56,346 nt of DNA from Goodfellowiella coeruleoviolacea (GTDB lineage Bacteria; Actinomycetota; Actinomycetes; Mycobacteriales; Pseudonocardiaceae), in assembly GCF_024171785.1 (NCBI RefSeq), contig NZ_JAMTCK010000028.1:1-56346 (forward strand), in the 5' to 3' direction. Positions 19,001 to 28,600 of the stretch are shown here, in pieces. The notes under the pieces were generated by a model that had not been told where the DNA came from, did no database searches, and saw only the letters and a list, made by a program, of their open reading frames with translations. How positions within the stretch are numbered: the stretch's first letter is position 1; each line of letters starts with the position of its first letter. The translations under genes were made by a program, and so were the position numbers.

Positions 19001-19642
19001 CAACGCGACCAGTGAGGACGAACAGGCGGTGTCGACGGTGAGCGCCGGCCCTTCCAGACCGAGCGCATACGACACCCGGCCGGACAGCACACTCACCGAG
19101 TTACCGGTTCCCGGGTACCCGTCGACCTGCTCCACCGGATCCGGCATGAGCCTGGCGTAGTCCTGATAGGACACTCCGGCGAAGACCCCGGTCCGGCTGC
19201 CACGCAGGGCCGTCGGGTCGAGGCGGGCGTGCTCCAGCGCGTGCCAGCACGACTCCAGCGTCAGCCGCTGCTGCGGGTCCATGGCCATCGCCTCGCGCGG
19301 AGCGATCCCGAAGAACCTCGCGTCGAACTCGTCGATCCCGGTCAGGAACCCGCCCTCGGCCGCGTAGCAGGTGCCCACCCGCTCCGGATCGGGGTCGTAC
19401 AACCGGTCCAGGCGCCAGCCCCGGTCGGTGGGGAACGGCCCGATCGCGTCCGTCCCGTCGGCCACCACTCGCCAGAGGTCGGCAGGAGAGCGCACCCCAC
19501 CCGGGTACCGGCAGGCCATGCCGACCACGGCGATCGGGTCGGCCGTCCTCGACTCCGCCGCCGCCAGCCGCTCCCTGGTCTGGTGCAGGTCGTCGACCGC
19601 CCGCCTGAGGTACTCCCGCAGCCGCTGCTCGTCCGCCATCAT
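10046..19642 (-). CDS. Modular type I polyketide synthase PKS-C (modules 6 and 7)
   Basis: 3198 residues. Start ATG 19642 (or the next ATG, 19639) follows GGGAGCG and lies 17 bases after PKS-B; the frame opens further upstream inside PKS-B but that part is not protein-like. Order: N-terminal docking helix; KS6 (Cys207); AT6 (GHSQG Ser654, selectivity motif TAGH at 755-758, known for ethylmalonyl-CoA); KR6 (B-type, VAD in the LDD position, Ser1216 intact); ACP6 (Ser1393); KS7 (Cys1608); AT7 (Ser2058, GHAFH, malonyl); DH7 (His2360 in HVLFDQILFP, Gly of HxxxGxxxxP changed to Asp, and Asp2521); KR7 (VDD, but the catalytic Ser is Ala2908: FVVCSALAG); ACP7 (Ser3077); C-terminal docking region ending LLDEEFGIQ. 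Module 6 adds an ethyl-branched beta-hydroxy unit. Module 7 would give an alkene if KR7 works, a ketone if not. A DTD-type repeat lies in the KR6 structural part. Confidence 0.96.
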   Translation of the reverse strand: MMADEQRLREYLRRAVDDLHQTRERLAAAESRTADPIAVVGMACRYPGGVRSPADLWRVVADGTDAIGPFPTDRGWRLDRLYDPDPERVGTCYAAEGGFLTGIDEFDARFFGIAPREAMAMDPQQRLTLESCWHALEHARLDPTALRGSRTGVFAGVSYQDYARLMPDPVEQVDGYPGTGNSVSVLSGRVSYALGLEGPALTVDTACSSSLVALHVAAQSLRNGECDLALAGGVTVMCTTGMFIALSRQRALSPDGRSKAFAASADGAGWSEGVGVLVLERLSDAHRNKHRVLAVVRGSAVNSDGASTGLTAPNGPAQQRVIRQALAAARLSAADIDVVEAHGTGTRLGDPIEAEALLSVYGRTRPADRPLWLGSVKSNIGHTQAAAGIAGVIKMIMAMRHGLMPKTLHAEQPTPMVDWASGAVELLTESRKWPDGPRRAAVSSFGISGTNAHVILEHAAAAEPAGEPAPAASTAPVIWVVSAHSRAALAAQAGNLHEHVRRQRDSGDADVGHSLAVTRTRFAHRAAVVGRDSGQLLAGLAALATGERSEHVVRAEATPGKIVFVFPGQGAQWAGMGARLLETSAVFAATAGECAEAIERHVDWRVLDVLRDAPGAAALDRVDVVQPVLFTMMVGLARLWQSYGVHPDAVIGHSQGEIAAAHVAGGLSLADAVRVVVLRSRAWRGLAGRGGMATVALPEAEVGDRLAGWAGRLSLAAVNSPTSCSLAGDVDACDEFVRACVADGIAARRIRGVDTAGHSAHVDLLREQLLSDLAPVRGRPSSIPFHSTVTGHRFDTQGLDAAYWYRNMRERVDFHAAVRNLLSDEHRIFIEVGAHPVLTAPLLDIIEDTGEPASVTATLRRGEGGPERIALAVGQAHAQGADVDWATVFGGAQTTDLPGYAFDRQSYWPDASESSDDPPSEEGDLFHVRWRRSTADNAAEGEPPEVDTHVVPAATAPARALREAVARLRSWLADERSGDRRLVFMTRNAVATGPDEDVRDLGAAAVWGLVRSAQSEHPGRLLLVDTDTDIDSDTDSDTAAEAALTAALRSGEDQVAIRAGAVLVPRLDRCAQPTADPPRLEHGTVLITGGTGTLGGLVARHLVAEHGVSHLLLVSRRGREGADDLVADLTELGARVAVRSCDVADRDALAGVLADIPAEHPLIGVVHAAGAVADGLVESTTEDQIDRVLRPKVDGALNLHELTKDRNLTAFVMFSSLAGVIGGPGQGAYAAANVVLDALAQHRRASGLAGLALAWGFLARRSEMSAHVGDRDLNRYRRGGVLPLAADRALSLFDRAIRVGLATVVPAHLDVRRIGVDAPVPVILRDLVRGATSPAPPREVGRPLLDQVVPATETERAGALFKLVRSHVATVLGYPGHTAVPGNQPLRELGFDSLTALELRNRLADATGLRLPATLVFDHPTANQLADHLGDRLRGVSQARSPGTVVRAHDEPVAIVGIGCRFPGGVTSPQQLWDLVDAERDAVTTAPADRGWDVAPVGGFLSGAGEFDAAFFGITPREALTMDPQQRLLLEIAWEALERAGIPATSLRGSTTGVFIGATAHGYGELFPPGSNELAGYGVTGLSTSVMSGRISYVLGLQGPSVTIDTACSSSLVAVHDATRALRAGDCDLALAGGVAVLSTPFLFEDFARQGGMAADGRCKAFAAAADGAGWAEGAGLLVLERLADARRRQHPVLAVVRGSAVNQDGTSNGLTAPSGLAQQRVIERALAAAGVAPADIDVVEAHGTGTRLGDPIEAGALIAAYGRGRPEDQPLWLGAVKSNIGHTLQAAGVAGVIKVVMAMRHGRLPRTLHVDEPTPLVDWLSGPLRLLGRARDWERNGHPRRAGVSSFGISGTNVHMILEEAPSTSDESAVDNAGEPLPVAPVVLSARDGVALRAQAERLGEHVRDHPDLDAADLAHSLATSRAALPHRVGFLARDRHEVLAALASVVDGTAGGTGTAREGGLAVLFSGQGAQRPGMGAGLHRGFPVFAEAFDLVCRHLDPLVGRSLSDVVFAEPGGEAAAQLNHTRCAQPALFAVEVALYRLVESWGIRPDYVMGHSAGEITAAHVAGVLSLADACALVAVRSRLMQEMPPGRMLAVAAPEDRTAELVADQPDVVIAAVNSPSATVVSGPAEAVDRIARRAASAGLRARLLPVGHAFHSLMVEPMLEEFATAIAGLAFQPPRIPVVSNVTGRVVDAAELCSPAYWVRHVRQPVRFADGIGALAEQDVHTFLELGPDAVLGVLAEECVGDGGVCLSALHRDRPEPEALLEALTTLHVNGIDVDWAAVFAGTGARRVDLPTYAFQRHRYWPDALVRRGDLSAAGLRETGHAFLAAKVETAGGDTLFTGEVSTTTHPWLADHVLFDQILFPATGFLDLALWAAAEVGCPTVDELVLEHPLVLSARGATQVQVVVGAAEDERREIGVYSRPDDTAEWTRRASGVLTGVAPPLPEAAATAWPPPGTVPVDLTTFYADAAATGFHYGPLFQGLTGVWRRGTEVFAEASLPAGAGVGEFAVHPAVLDAVLQPLALLPSAGDRRVPFSWRGATAHRGRAATLRARLTETGPRELTVALIDAAGRPVASIAGLAMRDIDATEVAATHGHPSHGHWLFGLTWVPADAIGTSDVDGWTLADSGLDDVGDAEVVVVRCESPPEADLAGTTTAAVHRAFGIVRDWLADPRFDSAHLVLVTRRAVEAHPGEGIGDVPQAAVWGLGRAVQLEHPGRLSLIDLDGDLRDCAVLPRAIALVRALDHGQAAVRGEAVLVPELTRVRPDPQHRPPAQWGTVLITGGTGMIGGQLARHLVGRHGVRDLVLAGRRAAAPELLRELTGLGARVQAVSCDVADRAALAALIADHPPTAVVHAAGVVDDGIFGSLTPEQIDNVLRSKVDAVVHLHELTADRDLAAFVVCSALAGTLGGAGQANYAAANAFLDAFCQWRHAAGLPALAIGWGPWEPRGGMTADLADVDLQRLARTGIRALTAAEGLDLFDAAGLSGRSTVLPFRLDARSVPADGPALLRGLAGAGQRTSSGLPSDFAGLSGADRMRWLTELVRTEAAAVAGLPGPADVPADAAFTGLGFDSLMAIEIRNRLASATRLRLAATLVFDHPTSTAVAQHLDGLLRPASGTAADPAESALRALTDAVRAAPGGRGQRRALATRLRLLAASLDDAGETTVDATAGGDLDAVGADELISLLDEEFGIQ
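16530..16573. repeat. In-frame TGTCG-type short tandem repeat inside PKS-C
   Basis: About seven near-identical 6-base units of (G/C)TGTCG/GATGTCG in a row. On the coding strand they encode an Asp-Thr/Asp-Ser run (DTDTDIDSDTDSDT) in the linker before KR6. Its length is a multiple of three, so expansion or contraction would stay in frame. Confidence 0.8.
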
Positions 19643-19659
19643 CTCGCTCCCAGGTGCGC

Positions 19660-22600
19660 TCAACGGGTACCGAACTCGGTACGCAGGAACTCGAAGAACC
19701 GCTCGTCGGTGCCGGTGCTCCAGGCGGCGACCAGGGCGCGCAGCCGGTCGACCACCTGGGTCCGCAGCGGCCCGTCCCGGTCCAGTGCGGCGACCGCGGC
19801 CTCCAACTGGTCGAGTTGGGCCAGCACCGGCAGCTGTGGCCCCGGCCCGTCGCTGGCGACCGCGGACTCCAGGTATCCGGCGAGCGCGGCGGGCGTGGGG
19901 TGGTCGAACACCAGCGCGGCCGGGAGCCGAACCCCGACCGAGGCAGCCAGGGCATTGCGCAGCTCGACCGCGGTGAGCGAGTCGAATCCCATGGTGGCGA
20001 ACGGAGCGTCCGGGTCGATGTGGTTTCGCGACGCGTGGCCGAGCACGGCGGCCACTTTGCCGCGCACCACGTCGAGCAGGGCACGGGACCGCTCCTCGCC
20101 GGCCATGGCCGCGAGGCGTTGCGCGAAGGGCGTCTGGTCGGTGCGGCTCCCGGCCAGGTCGCGCAGCGCCGGTGGGAGCGGTTGCTCCCTGGCTTGCAGC
20201 ACCGACGGGTTCAGGCGCAGCGGGAGGACAACGGCCTCGTCGCCGTTCCAGGCCGCGTCGAACAACCGGAGCCCCTCCCGCGTCGACAGCGGGACCACAC
20301 CGGACTGCGCCAGCCGCCTCCTGTCCACCTCGGCGAGCGCGCTCGTCATACCGCCGGTCCGCCACGGTCCCCAGCCGACCGCGGTCGCCGGGAGGCCGAG
20401 TGCCCTTCGATGGCTGGCGAGTGCGTCCAGGAAGGCGTTCGCGGCGGCGTAACCGCCCTGACCCACGTTGCCGAGAGTGCCCGTGGCGGACGAGAACAGC
20501 ACGAACCGGCTCAGGTTCAGATCGGCGGTGAGTTCGTGCAGGTTCACCGCTCCATCCACTTTGGACCTGAAGACGTTGTTGACGTGCGCCGCGGAGAGCG
20601 AGGTGATCACCGCGTCATCCACCACGCCCGCGGCGTGCACGACGGCGGTCAGGGGGCGTCGCAGTCCGGCGATCAGCTCGGCCAGCGAAGACCGGTCCGC
20701 GACGTCGCAAGCGACCACGTCGGCTGTGTGCGCGCCGAGTTGGATCAGCTCGTCCGACAGGTCGTCCTGGCCGCCGCGGCGACTGATCAGGAGCAGGTTC
20801 CGGACTCCGTGCGCCGTGACGAGGTGGCGTGCCACCTCGCGGCCCAGCCGTCCTGTCGCGCCCGTGACCAGCACCGTGCCCGCCACCGGCGGCCGTGCTG
20901 CCGGCCTGCCGATGTGCGTGGTCAGCGTGGTCAGCCTGGGCACCTGTGGCTTCCCGCCAACCAGAGCCACCTGTGACTCGCCCGCGACCAGCGCCGACCC
21001 GACCGCGTCGGTCAGCTGCCCCGGTTCGCCGTCGCCGAGGTCGACCAGCACGACGCGACCCGGGTGCTCCAGCTGTGCCGAGCGGAGCAACCCCCACGCC
21101 GCAGCCGACACCGGCTCGCTCGCCGCGCCACGGGTGACCACCACCAGCCGCGCGTCAGCGAGGTGTGCCGCGGTGAGGAACCGCTGGACCACGTCCAGGA
21201 CCCGCAGGGTGACGTGCCGAGCACCATCGGGTAGCGGGCCGGGGGCGGCGGCGACCGGGAGCAGGACGAACGACGTGCCCTGGCGCAGCGCGTCGAGGTC
21301 GGAGCAGGCGGTCGCGCCCAGCGCCTCGGCCAGCACCGGGTCGCCCAGCACGCTCCAATCGCCTGCCGGTGGTGTGGGCTCAGCGGTCACCGGCTCCCAA
21401 CCCGGCACGTACAACTCGGCGGGAGCCGCGCCGGCGACCGCGACCGGGTGGTCCGCGCCGGGGTCACCCAGCCAGTAGTACTCGCGCTGGAACGCGTAGG
21501 TGGGCAGGTCGATCTGCTTCGCATCGGCGAAGAACGCGCGCCAGTCCACGCAGCGGTGTCGCACGTGCAGTCGACCCGCCGCGGTCAGCACGGTCGACAC
21601 CTCGTCCTGGTCCCGCCGGGCGGTCGGAACGCAGACCGCCGGAGTGTCGGCGAGCAACTCCTGCGCGGCCGCGGTCAGCACCGCGTCCGGACCGATCTCC
21701 ACCATGGTGCGGGTGCCCTCCGCGACCAGCGTCGCGACGGCGTCGGCGAACCGGACCTCCCGCCTGGCCTGCCGGACCCAGTAGTCCGGCTCGCCCAGGT
21801 CGGCCGGTTTCCCGGTCAGTCCGGACACCACCGGCAGAGCCGGCTGGTGGCAGCGCACGTCGCGCAACACCGCCCCGAACTCCGCCAGCATCGGCTCCAC
21901 CAGCGGGGAGTGGAAGGCGTGCGACACGGTGAGCCGCCGGACGCGGACGCCGTCATCGACGAACCCGGCGGCGAGCCGCTCCAGCACCTCGCCGTCACCG
22001 GAGAGCACGACCGACGCCGGGCCGTTCACCGCCGCGATGCCGACCCGGTCGGTCAGGCCGGACAGCCGCTGCACGGCCGTGTCCTCCGGGACCGCCACCG
22101 CCAGCATCCCGCCGGACGGCAGTGCCTGCATCAGCCGCGCCCGCGCGCCGACCACCCGGCCCGCGTCAGCGAGGCTCCACACACCGGCCACGTGTGCCGC
22201 GGCCAGCTCGCCGATCGAGTGCCCGAGCAGGAAGTCCGGCCGGATGCTCCAGTGCTCCAGCAACCGGAACAGGGCCACCTCCACGGCGAACAACCCGGAC
22301 TGGGCGTAGCCGGTCTGGTTGATCAGCTCGGGATCGTCCTCGGCGCACAGCACCTCGCGCAGCGGGCGACGCAGGTATGGGTCGACGTGACCGGCCACCG
22401 CCTCCACCGCGTCGTCGAAGGCCGAGGCGAACACCGGGAACGCCGCGTACAGCGATCGTCCCATGCCGTGCCGTTGGGCTCCCTGGCCGGAGAACAGAAA
22501 CGCCAGGCCACCGTCGGTCGGTTCCTCGATCACCGCGTTGGCCAGGTCCAGCCCGGCGCGCAGCTCGTCGACTCCGCGCGCGACGAACACCGCGCTCTTC

Positions 22601-25600
22601 GCCAGCACCGCCCTCGTGGTGGCCAGGGAGTAGGCGACGTCCCGGACGGCTTCACCGTCCAGATCGGACAGCCGTGCCGCTTGCGCGCGCAGTGCCGCCT
22701 CATCCCGCGCCGACACGATGACCGGTACCAGGCCGCGTTCGCAGCCGACGGGCGCGTTGGCGCCGGGCGAGGTGTCTGCTGACGTCTCCGCAGCCGCCTC
22801 GCCCAGCACGACGTGCGCGTTCGTACCGCTGATCCCGAACGAGGAGACCGCGGCCCGCCGGGGTCTTCCCGTGCGCGGCCACGGTGTCGGCTCGGTCACC
22901 AGCTCCACTCCGCCGGACCACGCCACGTGCGGTGTGGGCTCGTCCACGTGCAGGGTCATGGGCAGCATTCCGTGCCGCATCGCGAGCACGGTCTTGATGA
23001 CACCCGCGACGCCGGCGGCCGCCTGGGTGTGGCCGACGTTGGACTTCAGCGACCCCAGCAGCAGGGGAGCACCGCCGGACCGGTCGCCGTAGGTGGCCTC
23101 GATCGCCTGCGCCTCGATCGGGTCGCCGAGCCTCGTGCCCGAGCCGTGCGCCTCGACGTAGTCCACATCGGAGGGCCGCAGGCCGGCGTCCGCCAACGCC
23201 TGCCGGATCACCTGCTGTTGCGCAGTGCCGTTCGGCGCGGTCAGTCCGTTGGAGGCGCCATCCTGGTTGGTGGCGGTGCCGCACAGCACGGCGAGCACCG
23301 GATGGCCGAGCCGCTGGGCGTCGGACATCCGCTCGACGAGGACGAGTGCGACTCCCTCGGCCAGCGACGTGCCGTCCGCGGCCGCCGCGAACGACTTGCA
23401 CCGGCCGTCCTCGGCGAGGCCGTCCTGGGTGCCGAGCGCGAGGATCGCGGTCGGCTCGGACATCACGGTGACCCCGCCGGCGATCGCCAGGTCGCATTCG
23501 CCGGCCCGCAGCGCCCGCGCCGCCAGGTGCAGGGCGACCAGCGACGACGAGCAGGCGGTGTCCACGCTGAGCGCGGGGCCGGCGAGCCCGAGGCTGTAGG
23601 CGATCCGGCCGGACGCGACGCTGGAGGTCCCGCCGGTGGCCAGGTACCCGAGGTACTCCGCACCGGAGCGCAGCAGCCGACCGATCTGCGCCTGGTCGCT
23701 GAGTCCCAGGTAGACCCCGGTCCGGCTGCCGCGCAGCGAGACCGGATCGATCCGACCGCGTTCCAGCACCTCCCACGCGCTCTCCAGCAGCAGCCGCTGC
23801 TGCGGGTCCATCGCCATGGCCTCCCTCGGGGCGATACCGAAGAAGGCGGGATCGAAGTGGCCGGCGTCGGCGAGAAACCCGCCGAGATAACCGGGTTCGC
23901 TCGGCCAGCCGCGGTCGGCCGGCGGTTCGCTGATCATGTCCGCGCCGGCGCACAGCGCCTCCCACAACCCGTCCGGGTCGTCGATGCCGCCGGGCAGGCG
24001 ACACGCCATCGCCACGATCACCACCGGATCATCGGCGTCCACTGTGGACCCGCGCGTGGTGGTGGTCTCGCGCTGGCCGCTCTCGCCGTGCATGCGCTGG
24101 TCGAGGAACTCCGCCAGAGCAGACACCGACGGGTGGTCGAACACCAGCGACGCGGGCAGCGACAGACCGGTGGCCGTGCGCAACCGATCCCGCAGCTCCA
24201 GGGCCATCAGCGAATCGAATCCGGCGTCGGTGAACGGGCGTGCGAGGTCGACCTCCTCGGGGCCGCCGTGTCCGAGCACGACGGCGACCTCCTCCCGCAC
24301 GAGGTCCCGCAACGCACGGGACCGGCGGGTGGAGTCGAGGTCCGCGCGCCACCCGCCAGGGGCCACGTCCGGGTGGTCCTTTCCCCTGTCCTCCCTGGCC
24401 GCACCGACCTCGGCGATCTCGTCGAAGAGCCGGCTGTCCCGTGCCGCGGTGTACACGGTGGCGAACCGCGGCCAGTCCACGTCGGCGACCACCACCGACG
24501 CGCCCGGCGCGCCGAGCGCGTCTGCCATCCTGGCGACGGCGTCGAGCGGATCGAGCATGCGGATACCTCGGGCGGGCAGCGTTGCGTAGCGCGGGTCGTC
24601 GGCCATGCCGGCGCCGCTCCACGGCCCCCAGTTCACCGAGCAGGTGGGCACGCCGTCGGCACTCCTGCGCTCCGCCCTGGCGTCCAGCACCGCGTTGGCC
24701 GCGGCGTACGGGCCGTGCTCCCCCGCTCCCCACACCGCGGTGATGGAGGAGAAGTAGACGACCCGGTCCAGGTGCTCCGGGGTGAGCGCGGCCTCCAGGT
24801 TCTCGATTCCGGCCACCTTGGCCGACAGGCAGTACGCGAGGTCGGCGACGCTCGCGTCCGCGAGGGATCGCAGCACCCCCGCTCCCGCCGCGTGCACAAC
24901 GGCGCGGATGAGTTCGCCGTCCGACTCGATGTTCTGGACCAGGGCGGCGACCGCCGTGCGATCGGTCAGGTCGCACGTGGCGACCGTGGCGCGGGCACCG
25001 TGTGCGGCCAGATCAGCCACCACGTCCTCGACACCGGGTGCGTCGGCGCCCCTGCGGCCGACCAGCACCACGTGCTCCGCGCCGTTGCGGCCGAGCCATC
25101 TGGCGACGTGGGCGGCGAGGGCACCGGTGCCGCCGGTCACCAGCACGGTCCCTCGTGGACGCCACGGTTCACCGCCGGCCGGCACCCGCACGACGCGGCG
25201 GCCGAACACGGAGTCGGCCCGCAACGCCACCTGGTCCTCGCGCCGTTCTCCGCCGAGGACACGGGCCAGCTGGTCGATCACCTGGCCGCTCACCTGTTCT
25301 GGCAGGTCGACCAGCCCACCCCAGCGGTCGGGGTGTTCAAGCGCGGCGGTGCGCCCCAGTGCCCACACCGCGGCCTGGCCGGGGTCTGCCGGACCGGCGT
25401 CGCCGGGCACACCGACGGCACCGCGCGTGGCACACCACAGCGGCGCGGTGACTCCGACCTCGCCCAGTGCCCGAACCAGCGCGAGGGTGAGGGCGAGACC
25501 TGCCGGCACCTCCGCGTGCGCCGGGTGCGGGGTGCGGTCCATGCCCACCAGGGACAGCACTCCGCTGATTCCGTCGCCCACCCCACGGACCCGTTCCACG

Positions 25601-28600
25601 AGGTCCCCGGCACCGTCGACGAACACCGCGACAGCCCCGTCCCCCAGCGCCTGCACGATCGCGGCGACCGTCCGGTCGTCGCGCTGCCGCTCCGTGGCCA
25701 CGACCAACCAGGTGCCGGTCGTCGGGGCAGCCCCGGTCTCGCCGGTGTCCCAGTCGGGCAGTGCCCGCCACCGCACGCGGTAGCGATCGGGATCACGGGA
25801 GACCGGCTCCGGCCAGAACCGCCGGTGCTGGAAGGGATAGCCGGGCACACTGGCCACCCCCGCACCGGTCGGTACCGGCCAGCGAACGTCCACACCGGAC
25901 ACCCACAGCTCGGCCAGTGAGGTCAGCACCCGCGCCAGACCTCCGTCGTCGCGGCGCAGGCTCCCCACCACCACCGGATCCGCGCCAGCCGCCTCCACGG
26001 TCCGCGCGACCGGGACCGCCAGCACGGGATGGGGACCCAGCTCGACGAACACGCGATGTCCCTGCTCGGCCAACGCGGTGACGACGGGTGCCAGCAGGAC
26101 GGTGTCCCGTGCATTGCGGTACCAGTACCGGGCATCGAGTCCGGTGGTGTCGAACCGGTCGCCGGTCACGGTCGAGTAGAACGGGATCGTCGCCGCGACC
26201 GGCCGGATCGAGGCCAGCTCGGCCACCAGCTCGTCGTGGACGTCCTCCACCTGGGGGCTGTGCGCGGCGTACCCGATCGAGACCCGGCTGGCCACGATCC
26301 CCTGTCGTGCCGCTTCGGCCAGCATGTCGTCCAGTGCCGCCAGCTCTCCGGTCACCGCGACCGAAGAGGTGCCGTTCACCGCGCCGATGGTGAGCGTGTC
26401 CCAGCGTCGCAGCCACCGCTCGGCCGGCACGGGCGGCAGGGCAACCGCGGCCATCCCACCCCTGCCCGCCAGCTTCGCCAGAGCCCTGGCCCGTGCCGTG
26501 ATCACCCGCGCCGCGTCGTCAAGGGACAGGGCCCCGGCCACGCAGGCGGCGGCGACCTCACCGACCGAGTGCCCGACCACCGCGGCGGGCCGCACCCCGT
26601 ACGAGCGCCACACCTCGGCGAGTGACACCTGGACGGCGAACAGCAGCACCTGGCTCACGTCCACCCGCTCGGCCTCGGGGGTCCCGGCGATGTCCGTGAG
26701 CGACCAGTCCACACAGGAGCCGATCGCACTCGCGCACTCGGCCCAACGGCTGGCGAACACCGGGCTGGTCTCCAGCAGTTCGGTCGCCATGCCCAGCCAC
26801 ATGCCGCCGTGCCCGGAGAACAGCCACACCGGCTCGCGGTCGGGTGCGGCAGCACGGCCCACCACGACGCGGCGGCCCGGTACCCCGTCCGCCACCGCGC
26901 GCAGCCCGGCGGTGAACTCCTCCCGCGCCGCGCCGAGCACTACCGCGCGGTGCTCGAACACCGACCGGGCCAGCAGGGCCCGCTCGACGTCGGCGACCGG
27001 CGCGGTCAGCGCCGTGAGCCGGCCCGCCTGGGCCCGCAACGCTTCCGGGGTCTTCGCCGACAGCACCCAGGGCCGCACGAGTTCCGGCTCACCGCTCACC
27101 GGTTCCGCTTCCGGCGCTGGCGGCCCCTGCTCGACGATGACGTGCGCATTGGTACCGCTCATGCCGAAGCCGGAGACCCCCGCCCGACGTGGTCGGTCGT
27201 GCGCCGGCCACGCCCGCGCCTCGGTGAGCAGCCGAACCGTGCCGGCCGACCAGTCCGCGTGCGTGGTCGGGGTGTCGACGTGCAGCGTCTCGGGAAGCAC
27301 GCCGTGCGACATCGCCAGGACGGTTTTGATCAGTCCGGCGATCCCGGCCGCCGCTGAGGCGTGGCCCAGATTGGACTTGACCGATCCCAGCCACAGCGGC
27401 CGGTCGGCGGGTCGGTCGCCGTAGACGGCCTGCACCGCCTGCGCCTCGATCGGGTCACCGAGCCTGGTCCCGGTGCCGTGCGCCTCGACGTGGTCCACGT
27501 CGGATGGCAGCAGGCCGGCGTCGGCCAACGCCGCGCGGATCACCCGCTGCTGCGACGGTCCGTTCGGCGCGGTGAGCCCGTTGGACGCCCCGTCCTGGTT
27601 GACCGCACTGCCGAGGATCGTCGCGAGGACGCGGTGCCCGTGCCGCAGCGCGTCCGAGCGGCGTTCCAGGACGACGACCCCGACCCCCTCGGACCACGCC
27701 GTGCCGTCCGCGGCGTCGGCGAACGGTTTGCAGCGGCCGTCCGGAGCCAGCCCACCCTGGCGGGCGAACTCGGCGAACGCCGTCGGCGTGCACATCAGCG
27801 TGACCCCGCCGACCAGCGCCAGGTCACACTCGCCGCTGCGCAGCGAGCCGGTCGCCAGGTGCAGCGCCACCAGCGCGGACGAACACGCGGTGTCCACGGT
27901 GATCGCCGGGCCTTCCAGGCCGAGGGCGTAGGCGACCCGGCCGGACAGCACGCTCGGGGCGGTCCCGGTGAGCAGGTGCCCCTCCACGTCCGGGACCGTG
28001 GTCAGCAGGGCCTGGTAGTCCGATCCGGCGACCCCGGCGAAGACACCGGTCCGGCTGCCGCGCAGCGCGGCCGGCACGATCCCGGCGTTCTCCACGGCTT
28101 CCCACGACACCTCCAGCAGGTGGCGCTGCTGCGGGTCCATGGCCAGCGCCTCCCGCGGCGCGATGCCGAAGAAGTCGGCGTCGAACCCGGCGACATCGGC
28201 GAGGAAGCCACCAGCCGTCGGCAATCCCCTCGCCCGCAACGCGCCCAGATCCCAGCCCCGGTCGGTCGGGAACGGGCCGATGGCCTCCTGGCCGGAGCTG
28301 ACCAGCCGCCACAGCCCGTCGGGATCGGTGATGCCGCCGGGAAAGCGGCAGGCCACACCGACGAGCACGACCGGGTCCGCACTGGTGTCCCGCCGGGACC
28401 GGGCCGTCGCGGTGGTGGGCGTGTCAGCACCGCCGAGTACCGCCTGGCGGAGGAACCTCGCCAGCGCCACCGGTGTGGGATGGTCGAAGACCACCGTGGT
28501 CGGCAGCGCCAACCCGGTCTCCTCGACCAGGGCGTCCCGCAGGCGGACCGCGCTCAGCGAGTCGAATCCGAGTTCCCGGAACGCCCGGTCCTGCTCGAAC

